From contig FN649734.1 of the NCBI GenBank assembly GCA_000310025.1, forward strand, positions 2,833,376-2,897,375: DNA of 64,000 nucleotides. The letters run 5' to 3'. Origin of the DNA: Ectocarpus siliculosus. Lineage: Eukaryota > Sar > Phaeophyceae > Ectocarpales > Ectocarpaceae. Each line of letters opens with the position of its first letter. Positions within the stretch are counted from its first letter, which is position 1. A model generated the notes under the pieces. That model saw only the letters and a list, made by a program, of their open reading frames with translations. It had not been told where the DNA came from and ran no database searches. This document shows positions 24,829 through 36,964 of this stretch, one piece after another. The position numbers were made by a program, and so were the translations under genes.

Positions 24829-24965
24829 GGAGACGATATGTAGGCGGAACACAGAAGAGAATGATTCCTTCTAGAAGGTGCGGGAGATGTGGAAAGATAA
24901 AACACGGGACAGCATCTAGTCGCTGCCTGAAGCAGCGGACCCGTCCCGCTGTTGTCAGTCCTCTA
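24829..24965 (+). repeat. Dispersed repeat R3, copy 2
   Basis: Matches 11340-11486 in the same orientation, with several substitutions. It abuts R2 on its left. Confidence 0.75.
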
Positions 24966-26232
24966 ACTTTGCCATCAGGCAACAGAACACCGCCTAAGGC
25001 AAACGTATGATAGAAACGCCCTCTCAGGCAGTTAAGATATACGTGAGGGTTGATTGAACATCGGGGCTCTCAGGGAAATACCCAAGCATGCCTGATTGGC
25101 CAGGGCTTTCCCAGGAACCACCCTTAACCACGCCCCAATAAATAACAACGCGAAATATACGTGCTGCCTAGCTTCGCCGGGGGGATTCCTGAGGACAAAA
25201 GAAATCCGCCCGAGAGGTGCATCGCAATGATGTCTCACGGAGGTCAAGGTCATCACCGTTGCCGAGCTGCAACAATGAATGCCCCCATTAACACACCCGC
25301 TACGTGCAGAGTTTGAACGTTACGTATACGCAAAGTCGAGCTCCCCTCGGTTCTTCGGATCTCACTATGAATGATCTCACCCCCACGGAGACCAGCCGCC
25401 CCCATGGATTGCAACAAAATTGTGTCCTCCCCTCGTACCGTCTACACCACGCCTTCACTTCCCATTCCACTTTGTGTTCGCCTGACCCATGCGCTCAGTC
25501 AAACTCGTTAGGTAACTCTCCCGAAGGAACACTACTACTTCTGTGTATCACCCGGCACCTTCCTTCCCATCGCCCAACGTCCACAGCGCTTGCGGCCCTA
25601 CAGGAGGGACCCCCCCTCCCCTTCCGTGTCCAAATCCCTGCGTTCCCTACCCGTACACTGCTTGTCCTGTGAACCGCAGCGCGTGTTTTCGAGAGATACG
25701 CTGAAAAGCACAGTCATCTTGGTGACTGTCGTCGAGATCAACCCTCTCTCCTACGTGTAGCAAAAAATGGTTTCTCGTGTGTGTTCTAGCCTCAAACCAC
25801 TCCTGCATATTTCTGCCTATCTCGAATGCTGGCAAACCCGGACTCGAGTAAGTGCTCCCGGCCGACAAAAAGTTGCCGGCCGTCTGTCGGGAAAAAGTGC
25901 GCACGTATGGCACGGTAGGAGGAAAGACCACGAGCACTGATCAAGATAGATGAGTCGACCTAGTAAGCAGGTTTTCGGCTAGACTATACCCGCATGTGTA
26001 CATTGGCCCCCCGCGCCTCCCCCCGGAGTGGTTTGGTAGATGTGCCCGTCTCGCACCTCTTGAGTATTGTACGTGCTTTCGCTTTGCCCCTTGGGGGCTA
26101 TTCCTTTCTCTCTCGAGTCCCCCAGACAAGATCCAGATGTTGAAAGCGACACACTCGTGTTTCTTAGTCGAAAATCGGCCCGTCCTGGCGGTCCCGGCTT
26201 GACCGTGTGCCCATGCTGTGATGACAGACGAC
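24966..26232. other. 3' flank of gene B, no gene recognised
   Basis: Only short frames of unremarkable composition, for example 25304-25672 plus. No motif, no conserved exon and no RNA gene was seen. Confidence 0.4.
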
Positions 26233-29200
26233 TCATGCCGATGTACTCCCGAACGAATACCCGTCATCGCTGCCAGGGAGAAAAAGATGTACACCGACGA
26301 AAAATGGATCAATGCGAGGGTGACACCCGCAGAGTGTTTGTTCAAATGCGGTGGGCTTCTGTGAGTTGTTAGCCTTGCCATGTGACGGTCATCGTGGCTC
26401 GTGGGTATCGTCGTCTTGCGACGGGCGCTACAGGGATGCTTGGTTGCTTCGGTCGCAGAAAGTCGTCGATTCTAGACCAACCCGCACCAGGAGCAAGAAT
26501 TGGAGGGAATTTGACCTTAAGGCCCCCTCGAAAGCAGAAATAGTTGTACCGAAGAGAACACCCCCGAGAGGGAGTCCACGGCACGAGTATATGCAATGGC
26601 ACCAGTTCACTAGACTTGCTCCCGAGGACTCATGGTAAAAAAAAGCGACGCGCTTGGATCCCATCGCGACAGTCGGCTGGGCACTTCTATTAGCAGGCAG
26701 ATGCAGTCGACCCGGCTACCACATGACAATAGATGCGTCCTCGAAAAACTAACCATGATGCTGATCGCCTGTTTCGTTATTGGCCTGCATACGTCGAAAG
26801 AAAAGAAAGAAAAAGTTGTTGTTTTGTCGTTGATTTTGCTGTTGCTGCTGCCTTTGATGATTTCTACGAAGAAGGCTCAGCGCCAAACACTGAGACCGTG
26901 GTCACCAGCCAGGCTCAAAAAGCGTACCGCTGTGGAAAAAGTGAACCCAAGATGACACATTCGTTTCTAGGCGTCCCGTATGGTCCCTTGAGTCAGTGTT
27001 ATGATAGCTGCAGAGTCAATGTTGAGCTTGAAGTGTTTTCGACGACGGCCTCGCCCCAGGCAGCGTTCAGGGTTTGGGCCTCGACGCACTACCGCCCGCA
27101 CCACCTCCCGTACCCAGTGGTCTCTGTATTCCCGCTTCTTTAAATGGACTCTGGCAGTTCGCACCCCCATTCAAGAACAGATGCACAGTTACGAATCCAA
27201 TATTGGAGCCTACCTTGTCGCTGTTGGGTTACCCCAAAGACATAACACTAAAAAGCCTCGGGCAAAATCAGATGCTCTTACGTGGCGGTGTCTTCTTCTG
27301 TATTCAGCCTTTGCGAATTACCAGGACAAGCATGTCAATCGACTTTGACCTTTTTCGTGTGATGACTGTACAGCAACCCTGCTTGCTTATGACGCAGACG
27401 AAAAAGAGGAGATCCAAGGAGTGAGCTTCGCTTACCTGCAGTGCGTCCACTTGAATTCGTCATACATGTAGGGCAGGTCCTCATTGGTGGGGTATATGAG
27501 GTCCATCCAACCCGCGTTCGTCAGTTTCATCACCTCCCCGTTGATCTGTTGAGCAGGTGTGCAGGGCATCCGTAGTGCATGGGACGAGTTGCAAGGAGAG
27601 GACAAAGGGGTTTTTCCCAAAGGTATCGAGTGGAGCCGCCAATAGCGCCGCAAAAACACGGGGGAGTGCCAAGAGAGTGCCCACCCCCAGGTGCTGTGTG
27701 CCAGTCGCTGTACCCGCTGAAACATTTGTGGACAGGCAATCCTCGGGTACGTGCATGTCGTTCAATCTACCAAGAAGGATAGACCAGATGAGGATGGTAT
27801 CGGGTTGATGTTGCGTTGCACTCATACGGCGGTTGGCTGGCAGGTATCCCCCCCCACCCCTTGCTGCTGGTATCTGCGAAGGAAGTAATAGCGCGTAACC
27901 CACCTTGACCGAAAAAGGGAGGAGGTCATCCTCGTTGTGCCCTCCGCAGATGCCCTTGACGCATGTAGGCATGTCGCCCGATCCGGGAACGACGTCGTCC
28001 CAGTTGCAAACGGTGCCCGTTTCCCCAACGACAGAGGAGTGGGCGTAGCCCCAGGTCTCGTCGAAGTCCCACCTGGTCCAGAGTTTCAAGGCGTGCAAAG
28101 GTGAAAAATCACCGACAAATCGCTGTCCGGGATGAGAGAAAAATTCCACGTACAGACCCGTGGAAGGAAGCATCGTACGAACTGCATTCTGTACGATGTA
28201 GGGGGTGAACTAAAGAGCGGTGCCAGTGACTTCTCCCACTCCACCGCAGACGGAGCTTAACTCCATGTTCCCGACGAAACCCCGACTGCACCAAACGGAT
28301 CGGACAAGAGAAAAGCTCAATCCTTTCTCAAAACATTTTGTTGGTAGCCGAAAAACGAAGGAGACAGGCATCTGGACGGAAGAGGTGAAAGTGCACGTCG
28401 AAAGTGGAACCGGTGTTAGCCTGCGGAGAATAGTGTCTGAAATGACTCCCGAAGCCCTGGATAAGTCTAGTCATCGTCAAGAGCTCCATCTCGTCCCAAT
28501 GAAGACGTCAAGAAAAGACGATTGGTACGGCAGTACTCGCTCCAAGAGTGGCTGAATCCCTGAGGCAGTTCCAACAGCTATCACCACGTTGCTGTAGTCT
28601 GGGTGTACGACACAGGGCAATTTTCACCCAACGAGTCTTGGGAGCATCTTACCCTTCCGCTCCTTGACGACCTAGCATCCGTCTCCAGGCGAGCAGTCGG
28701 TCGGCCGTCGGGTGAATCACCCAGAACAGCGGGTCGTACGGTGCTGCAGACGTATACATCTCCCCGACGTTTCTGAGGGGGAAACGAACAACGGACGGAC
28801 GTATTGTTCAAAGCGTACTTAACGAACTAGCATACTTCCAGACGTCGGGACAGCATGATCTTGATTGCAATGACACGTCCAGAATTCATGCATGGCGAAT
28901 GTACTGGAGCACGGATTGATGTGGTGGTAGGAGAAACTGCTCTAACGCACTGTCCGTTTCCTCTGTTGATCCACACATTCAAAGCACAGTGTTTCCGCTG
29001 CCGTCTCGCCTCCGATCCACTGTATCTATCTCACACCCCTGAATGACGGAGCAAGCTATCCAACAGTTTAATTCTCCACCCACAGGAAAAACTTGTACAC
29101 ATCCCTTCGACTGCGGTGTTCTCTCGAACGGGTAGGGTCTTCAGTGACTATCCGCATTTCTTCCAACCTCCCTACGAGAAGAGCAAAACATCGCTCTTGC

Positions 29201-32200
29201 GTTTTGTGGACCCGGGAGGTTCCTGTGTTACTTCGTTGGACCACGCCCATTGGGAAAAGGGGACGCTCGTCTCGCCGCATTACGTGGCACAACGATAAAC
29301 GCACCCTGGATTGCAGAAGGAGTTGAGCATTTTCTTGAAGAACGCCTGCTGGAAGGACTCGTCATCTTCGTGCCCCTTCACCTCGAACTTGTCTTTCTTG
29401 CTGTTGTACACCTGAGCCCATGCACCACAAGTAAAAGACAGGGTTGCCGCGCAGTCCAATTGTGTGCAAGTTAAAGGTTTGCAGTCGCCGGTATATTGGC
29501 GAGGATCACGATTGGCGGCGCCGGCGCCGAAGACGTGACGTGTCCGCGATCCAACAAGAGGGCGGGACGTCGCGTCTATTGGATACATGTGGGTCCGCCA
29601 AAATTCACACGGTGCATTCTGGAGCGGAGATATAAGCGGGTGATCCACAACAGAGTCTTCCCTGCACGAGGATGTCGTGCACGATCACCCACCGTGTGCT
29701 GGCGTGCGTGCGTTTTTTGCTCTGCTCCGAACGAACAGCCGGGGATCCCTCCATAATATACATTGGTGTATGTACGTGGCTCCAAGAAAAAGGCTTTGAT
29801 GCGTACAGTGGTGTATGAGACCTACAATACATTCGTGAAAGCGCGGCTATTCTTACAAAACGGGAACGTGTTTGGTGCACGCTGTACTTTGGCCCGCGGA
29901 AATGAACGTAGTTACATACCAGTGAAGCAGACGTATGCGCCGTCCACATCAGAGCGTGCACGTCGAGGAGGACATCGTAAGGCGTCATTCCTTTCGACTC
30001 GTACAGCTTGGCGGGGCAGGAAGTCTGGCACGGCGTTCCTTGATCGCACGTGTCAGGGATCGACAGGTAGCCCTTGCGCCAGAGGAACTTGGTGACGAGC
30101 GGCACAGATTCGTAGTACCCTGGACAACGAAATTTAGAAGTGCGCGATGGTTGGGGTGGGGTCATGATTTGATTGCCTAGGCTAATTATTCGTGAAACGC
30201 GCCCCTGTTTCACGGCAGAGATCATCTCCTACCTGATAGAGAAACTTCCAATCCTTAACGCTCGATCGCTCTGTTTGGTGGTTCTGCTACGAAGACGAAG
30301 TTAATTGATCACGAGCCGACATGACGTGAGGCCGGCATAGGCTCTTGCCGTGTGATTAGGACATAGACGTATGTAATTATCGCAGCGGACTAAACGGGAG
30401 CGACCTAGTTAGGGGCGGGGAGCGAGGAGACGCTGTGGAGCACGACGATCAACATCAGAAAACAAGTCGACGGCAATATGGTTGGATAAAACCCGGACGA
30501 ATAATTCTGAAACATTGGAAGTGTTCTTGAGATGGCGAAGCGAGAACGCGTGAGGAAGGCACCAAAGAATACCCACCCTTTGTTCGAAAGCTGGTTCGGT
30601 TCAAACATCAGTTGACCTTCCCGAAGCAACCAGTAACAAGTCAATGCGATCGTGGTCTAGATGGATTTTTCCAAGTACATCTCAACATATGTTTGCTCCA
30701 TTTAGCCTTGTAACGTTTCATGGTGTCATTCTCTATTTCATTACGCACAGCCTGACTTCTGAATTCGGTGGGGAGACTTGTGTCTCTATGAATGTTGACC
30801 TCGAGCCTGAACGTGTTCGTCTCTAGAATATTGCACTTGTGGACGTCACACAACGGGCGCGCAGGCTCTTAGTTCGAGGTGGACCGTTCGTCTCCGGTGA
30901 AAAGCTGTATGCATACTAAAACAAGTCGCCAAACGTTTACATGTAGGTCCTCTCACCGACTTTCTGGATGAAATCTTCTTCCGCCGCGTGCCACTCGCCC
31001 CCGGCCAGGATGTGTACAGGCCCGTGAGTTTCTCCATTGAGGCAGGAGTTCATGTCCGCGAGGGTGGTGGAGTCAAAACAGCTCAGGTATACGCTGCAGC
31101 TCACCATGGCGGTGGCCGACTGGCGATGAACAGAAAGTGGGCGAAAGAGCAGAGAAGAAAAGTAGTAAACACGAGAAACAAACAACGCTGGTCGACGTTT
31201 GCCATGTCTGACGGCCGTTGCAACAGGGATAGATGGCACAGAGAAGGTCGTTGGAAGGACGGCGTGTGCGCAGCCTTCATGCTTTATCGGTCCGGGTGGC
31301 AGCGTGCAAATGTCTCTCCACGCGTAAGCGCGGGCAAGTCCCCGTTCTCCCACGATTAATGCTGTCTATCGCTAAACACAGCTTTGGAGTTGACGTCGTG
31401 GCCGCTCGACCTTGATGGTAGAGGTGGAGGGCTGGTTTGCATGGCGTGATAGTTGTCTACATGTACTGTGAAAGTATCGGTGGCTGTGTTGACAAGTTAA
31501 TGATGTCAGAGCGGAAGCAACGTAAACATTTTAAGAACTCGCCGTACATCGCAACGGAAAATGAATACTGTCGCAGGCGTCGGCGACGTAAGGACATGAA
31601 TGTTCACGTAATGTTACAAGAGAGGCCCGATCTCATTTTCTTCGTGAAATAAGGCTGTTACACCATGACTTGGTTATTATCCCGGAAAACAAAATACCTC
31701 ATTTCTGGAAGGCTAGACTCTCGAACGTTCGGCCAAACCTAACTGTCACTACCTCCGGGTCGAGAACAAAGCACCCTCACCGAAATTTCGCGGACCAGTT
31801 CACCCATAGACTTCTTTAGGTCACCTCCGCAGGTCACCATCATATTTTGCACACTCCAGTGCCGGACAACAACTTCGGCGCTCCCGCAATACCCAATCCC
31901 CCCATTGTTTGCAAAGGATGCGTTTTGTAATTCCGCCATGTCCAAAAATACCGTCGTTCACGACTACACGTAGAAATAGAGCAACGCGTGCTTCCGTGTT
32001 TCTATCTCGACTTCCTGTGACTTCAACGCACCATGGAGCTAGTTGCGTTGTGACGGGTGACGAACGGAGTCGGGTTGAGATTCCAGGGAGAGCGAAGAAG
32101 GCCGTACGGGTTGTGGACGGAGTCCCACGCATCCTGGAGGAAAATGGATCAAATAGTGGTCAGACCTCGCGTTGGAGGGCACAAATGACACGTATTATAG

Positions 32201-35200
32201 TGTTCAAAGAGTGGCTGGCTTCGACAACTCAGTATCTAAGAACTTGATTCCCAACCATTTGTGAGCCCGACTACATAAGAACCCCGACACAAGAACCTAT
32301 GTACCGGCCATTCGTAGCATAACCTAGGAACTAAGAACCCCAGCCTCGGCCCAAACTACAATAGAGGTTCTTAGGCGCGTGAGCTACCCGTACCACGACA
32401 AACACAGTCATGGCAAACAAAACAAACAAATTTATCGTGTTGGAGAAACAGAGGACCGTACCGGTTGGATCGGGAGAAACGCCCAGCGTCCCTTCGTCAC
32501 GGTGTGGAGCTCGTTTCTCGGGGAGAACTCCCCGAACCAATCGTCGTTGAAGACCGTGGACTCCCCGTAAGAAGGAAGGCCTTCCGTGGCTGTCAAAATG
32601 CGAGGAAGGCGACAACGATACGACGGCGATGCTTCGCGGTGGCTGCGGGTAGAGGACAGGAAACATATACGCCGCGTATTCTTCACGATCGATCGCGCGG
32701 ATATGCGCTCTCGTACCGCGAGGCGAACGTTGCGAGTTCTGTCCGCGCACTTCTGACGTCAACAACCCATTGGACGATGACGGCCAAGTGCAACAGTAGT
32801 CTACAATAGCTAACCATGGCTCCTTTTGTCACCTTCGATGGTGTACTCCCAGTAGGGAATGCTCACGGAGGGGTTAACCAGCTGCATGGCCTGCTCGAAC
32901 TGCAGCGTGTATCCCACGTGGTGGGTCATGATGCCTGCCGAACGTGTGTCGTACACAGGGATGGGCGCCACGGGATCAAGATTTTAAGGCCGATGATCTT
33001 TTTAGACCATTTGGCGATTGCATGCACAAATGGCAGAACTCGGCGGAAAGCAGAATCTCGGTCGACACACACGGACGGTCAGAAAAAAAAAACTGTCGCG
33101 CCCGGTGACAGTACGAGCTGCGCATATCTTCTTGTGGACTTTCTGCGTTTTTTTCTTTGACAAAGCACATGGTACCGTACTTGGGGCCGGGAAGCCTGTC
33201 GGATAAGGCGAACATGAGCCCCATGATGAGCAGCGGAACGTTGGAGGGAGTTTGTTGTGTTCAATCCACGCACGGACTCAAAGACCGCGGGTAGTTCTCC
33301 GCTCACCGGCGTCGTCATGCCAGTGGTCACAGTCCTTCACGCCGGCGCCGTCCAGGTGCATCTGCACGAAGTAATCGATACCCTGCATTTTGTGCGGACA
33401 ATAACAGAATGGCGATCCGGGAACAAGACTCACGAGACGAGCCTTTCAAGACGTTCTAGACATGCCGGTCGCCCCGGTGGTCTAGTTGGTAGCCTCGTAA
33501 CCTTCTAGAGGTCAGGTCAGGGGTTCGAATCCCGGCGTAGGCGAGCTTTTCTTGCAAAGTGAGTTTTTCTCTCGCTTCCGCTCCTGGCCTAGTGGATAGC
33601 GCTAGTTCGTGTGTACACAGAGGGAAGAGAGTGCTGAACTCTTCTCGCATTAAAAATTGAAGGCGAAGAACCGCAGGAGGGGAGGGTAGAGAGAGGCTCT
33701 TCTGTGTGACCACGGGTTGGAATAAACGGCACTAGTGCTGTGAGCGCTGATTTGAAGTGAAGAAAAAAAAAAAAAACATGCGCGGGTTATAGGAGTAGAT
33801 AGAGCGCTGTGCTCAACGTTGCAAATGTTATGCTTCACACGTGGTGGTGTTCAAATGTCTACTTCCAAATGAGGCTCAGATGAGGCATGGATCCTACCAC
33901 GGACGTCAGGTTACTACTGTACGAAGCCCTTGCGAATCGCTCTCCATGTTGGGGGGAAAAGACACAACAGCTTGGTTAATCTGCACACACAACTTACGGT
34001 GCGATTGGGCCGTGGTTCCTCTGAAGTAGTTGCAGCAGCCGGAATATGAGAAACATTCCCAGCAGGTTCAAGCGTTAAACAGAACGCCAAGAACGAACCC
34101 AACATCGCTACCAGCACGAGGTCAGCACGGAACATATTGGACCAGCTCTCCTCGTGCAAGTCTGTGGCATGCAATACACCGGCCACGAGGAGCCCAGGCT
34201 CACGCAACACTGAATGTATGTCCAAAAACATCGTCATTCCTCACTCGCTTATGTTCATGTACGCACGGCTCTGCTCGCAAGTTCCGACCGTAGCGAAACC
34301 ACAGGTGGCAAAACGAACTGAACGACAATGTGTGTTGAGCTGCAACGCAAGGGTTTCTCCACGACAGGAGTATTAATCAAAGCAGAGGACAGCGCGGCTG
34401 TTTGGATGTCAAACCTTGTAGTCCGTCCCGAACTCCTCGACTCCTTGCGATGTCGGCAGTCGGTAGAGAGTCTCCAAGGTGTCGAAAAAGGCGACTCGGT
34501 CAGCGTTGTTCAGAGCGCGGATCTCCCGCCGCACGTACTGGCGACAGCAGTGCCACGAGGACGGGGTGTGACGGTCGCAAGTGAGAACAGTCTACGCGGG
34601 CTCGGAAAGGTCTTGACATGGGGTGCGACAAGAAACTCACGCCCTGGATCGTATACAGCTCCCCCCGATGCGGTTCGAGTGGTTTGGGCTTAAGGCACGT
34701 GGCAGACAGGACATATACAACAGATAAATTAAATCCGTTCAAGCCTCTTTAGAGGAAATGTTGCGAGCTGCTCCCTTCCAGTTCGCCGATCATGACGCGC
34801 CATGAAACCCATCCAGATACACGACACCACCTATTGTAAGAATCTGAGACTTCAAACACTTGCAGCAGTAGTCTAGGCCAAAAACAGTTCAGAACTTGAC
34901 CAAAGAACGGATGCCTCGCAAAGGAGTCCAATCCTATCGTCTGCATGGTGGTTTTTGGGTTTCTCAGAGAGAAAATACTAAACGAGGCCCAAGCAAATAT
35001 TAGAGGCTCATACATATGTGGTGACGCGTTCGGTAGCAACCCTCAAGATCTTGGGACCAAGTTTGGACTCGATGTTGCGAAAGGTGGTGCAGAACGCAAT
35101 ACTTCGAAAAATCTGTACTAGCGGAACATCTCCTCTCTCTGGGTATGCAAATGTATGTAGTGTATTTTTCATCCTTGTTCACGGTGCTATTAATCTCTCT

Positions 35201-36350
35201 TACCTTGACCATGATGTATGTGTGGAGGCTGTAACGTTCGCCCGTGGAGGTAACGGTCTGGGTGAGCACGATATCCTTTCGACCCGGGTCGGTGAAGATG
35301 TACTCGATTTCCCTGATACACATGTGAGCACACAACACATACACCGCGTCACCGCGACGAGCGCGCCACCAACATGTAGTGTCAATCGTTAGTCGATGAG
35401 CCGAACCTCCTCTTCGATGCATTAACGTTAAGACCTCAACGCTTATACAGCAATTTAGTGCATGGTATATAGTATAACACAGAATTGGGTTGAGAGAGGC
35501 AAATGCCGTGTGATGTTACAGATATATGTGAGTGACCTCAATTTCCGACAGGTGACTACGTACAACGGCGCTACAGCAGTATATGGTGACTAGTCTAGAG
35601 TATTGTACGTTCCGAGTAGACTTTCGTATGCATACCAAAAAATATGCGCGTGGGAATCCTATATACAGCAGAACATACGTGTAGACTACATCCCTGAACC
35701 GTGGCTGATGATAGTGCCACAGGGAACCTATAAATGAAAGCCGAGTACTTCGTAAGTACTGTACATACGTGTAGTGAGATAGGTTCAGGCAACTGCGCAT
35801 GCATTGGGGCGGAGGGATGGCGAGTATCTTAGCTGTGCCAAACGTAAAAGATCCCATCCCGTTGTTCTGTTGCCTGACTGTATGTGCGCATGTGCACAAC
35901 ATACCTGCCCTCAAACGATGCCCCATTCTCGTTCGGTATCGTCCACAAGAAGACATCATCATTAGGATTCCCAACTTGAGATTCCGCGCGCAGGACGGTG
36001 GCTCGGTGCGGCTCAGCCAGGTGTACCCAGGGTGACCATACGATATCCGGATACCCGTTCGTAGCCGTAAGGGATAGGACGGAAGTCTCTTCGTCGTGGG
36101 CTTGTTCGCCCGACGGTGTACTATCCTCTTCCCAGCCTGGTATTGCTGCATCTGATGGTCGTGCCCGTGCCGGATCTAATGCATGCACGGCTTCGCCGAA
36201 GGCTGTAACCGGCGGCTCCTGCTGCCGCTGCCGAGGGACACCGCTGCTGTCGTCGACACCGAATGCGCCAGTAGGAACGACTGGGATTGGTTTTGGATCC
36301 GCACGAGAAATCAGCAGGAGAAGCCCCGCGACGCTCCTCATCGTGGTCAT
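26233..36350 (-). CDS. Gene B: secreted tyrosinase-like type-3 copper protein, 14 exons
   Basis: Exons (minus): 36350-35905, 35312-35204, 34537-34415, 33382-33307, 32934-32833, 32589-32462, 32133-32032, 31119-30957, 30119-29920, 29411-29305, 28772-28653, 28072-27904, 27545-27436, 26269-26233. They sum to 664 codons with the phase preserved throughout. Start MTTMRSVAGLLLL is a short signal peptide; an acidic Pro/Ser-rich linker follows. CuA: H235, C244-x-H246, H257 and IPYWEY. CuB: H394, H398 and, 141 residues later, H539 in DPLFWVIHPTADR. Exon 9 corresponds to two exons of C and D, so an intron is absent here, and it is shorter. The last exon rests on similarity to C and D (GYSFG against NYMG and YYMG) and is less certain; without it the frame would stop at 27432. 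A SINE lies in intron 3. The start region is shared with gene C. Substrate unknown; a polyphenol oxidase role is inference. Confidence 0.88.
33465..33822 (+). repeat. tRNA-derived SINE-like repeat, copy 2
   Basis: The head has GGTGGTCTAGTTGGT (A box) and GGTTCGAATCC (B box, 33522-33532). A second A-box-like TGGCCTAGTGGATAGCGC sits near 33585. Then come gaaccgcaggagggg, a long A run (33763-33776) and gtagatagagcgctg. The order is the same as at 2933-3330. It lies in intron 3 of gene B, antisense to the gene. The 5' and 3' ends of the head can pair (CGCC/GGCG), but the fold is not tRNA-grade. Confidence 0.75.
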
Positions 36351-36964
36351 GTGCGTCTGGCACGGCAGTAGTGGGGCAGAAGCGTGTTTCTCGCGTAGCA
36401 TTCGCTGCTCGTGAGAGGCAGGCAGAGAGACAGAGATGATGATGTGGATTTCGTTTCATCCACCAGGATCACATCACATACAATACTTACACACAACGAA
36501 CACGCACATTTTCCCGCTTTTTTTTTCGTGCCCCTGTGTAATTTTCCCGACAAAAACGGAGATCTCTCCGTTCTCCGAAAACGGCGGGCCGAGCGGGACG
36601 CAGAAAAACGGAGAAACCTGTGATGAGAAAGCAGTGACAGCACAAGACGGACCCCTTTCGAATCCACTCTCAGTTAGCCAGCCGCACACGATCTCCACCC
36701 ACGCGAAAAAGGAGAGAGAGGCATCGAGGACCAGTGGCGGCGTGCTTTTCTCTTCCCTTGTGAGCGCCAGGACCCTTTGCTTTCATCCAGGCAATCCGGC
36801 ACGGCACTCCATACCGTGCAGGAGGAGGGAAAAAGGAGTTGTCTACCTTCGTCACGTTTTTATCTTTGCCCACGTCTTTTTCTTTTGTGGAGTTATTTGG
36901 TTGGGAGTCGGACGTTAGGCTGGTCATCACGCTTCTCCTTTCGCCGGGAGGCCAGCAACGGACG
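36351..36964. promoter_or_regulatory. Divergent upstream region between genes B and C
   Basis: The start codons of B (minus) and C (plus) are 614 bases apart with nothing else between them, so both promoters must lie here or overlap the 5' ends. I could not identify a confident TATA box or initiator. There are T-rich and A-rich tracts (36520-36560 and 36880-36900). Shared regulation is an inference from the arrangement. Confidence 0.55.

Noticed and set aside
26733-27143. 136-codon plus-strand frame as a nested gene
   Set aside because: It lies antisense in the proposed last intron of gene B and shows no motif.
33465-33545. Functional tRNA gene
   Set aside because: Partial acceptor pairing only, and it lies at the head of the second SINE copy.
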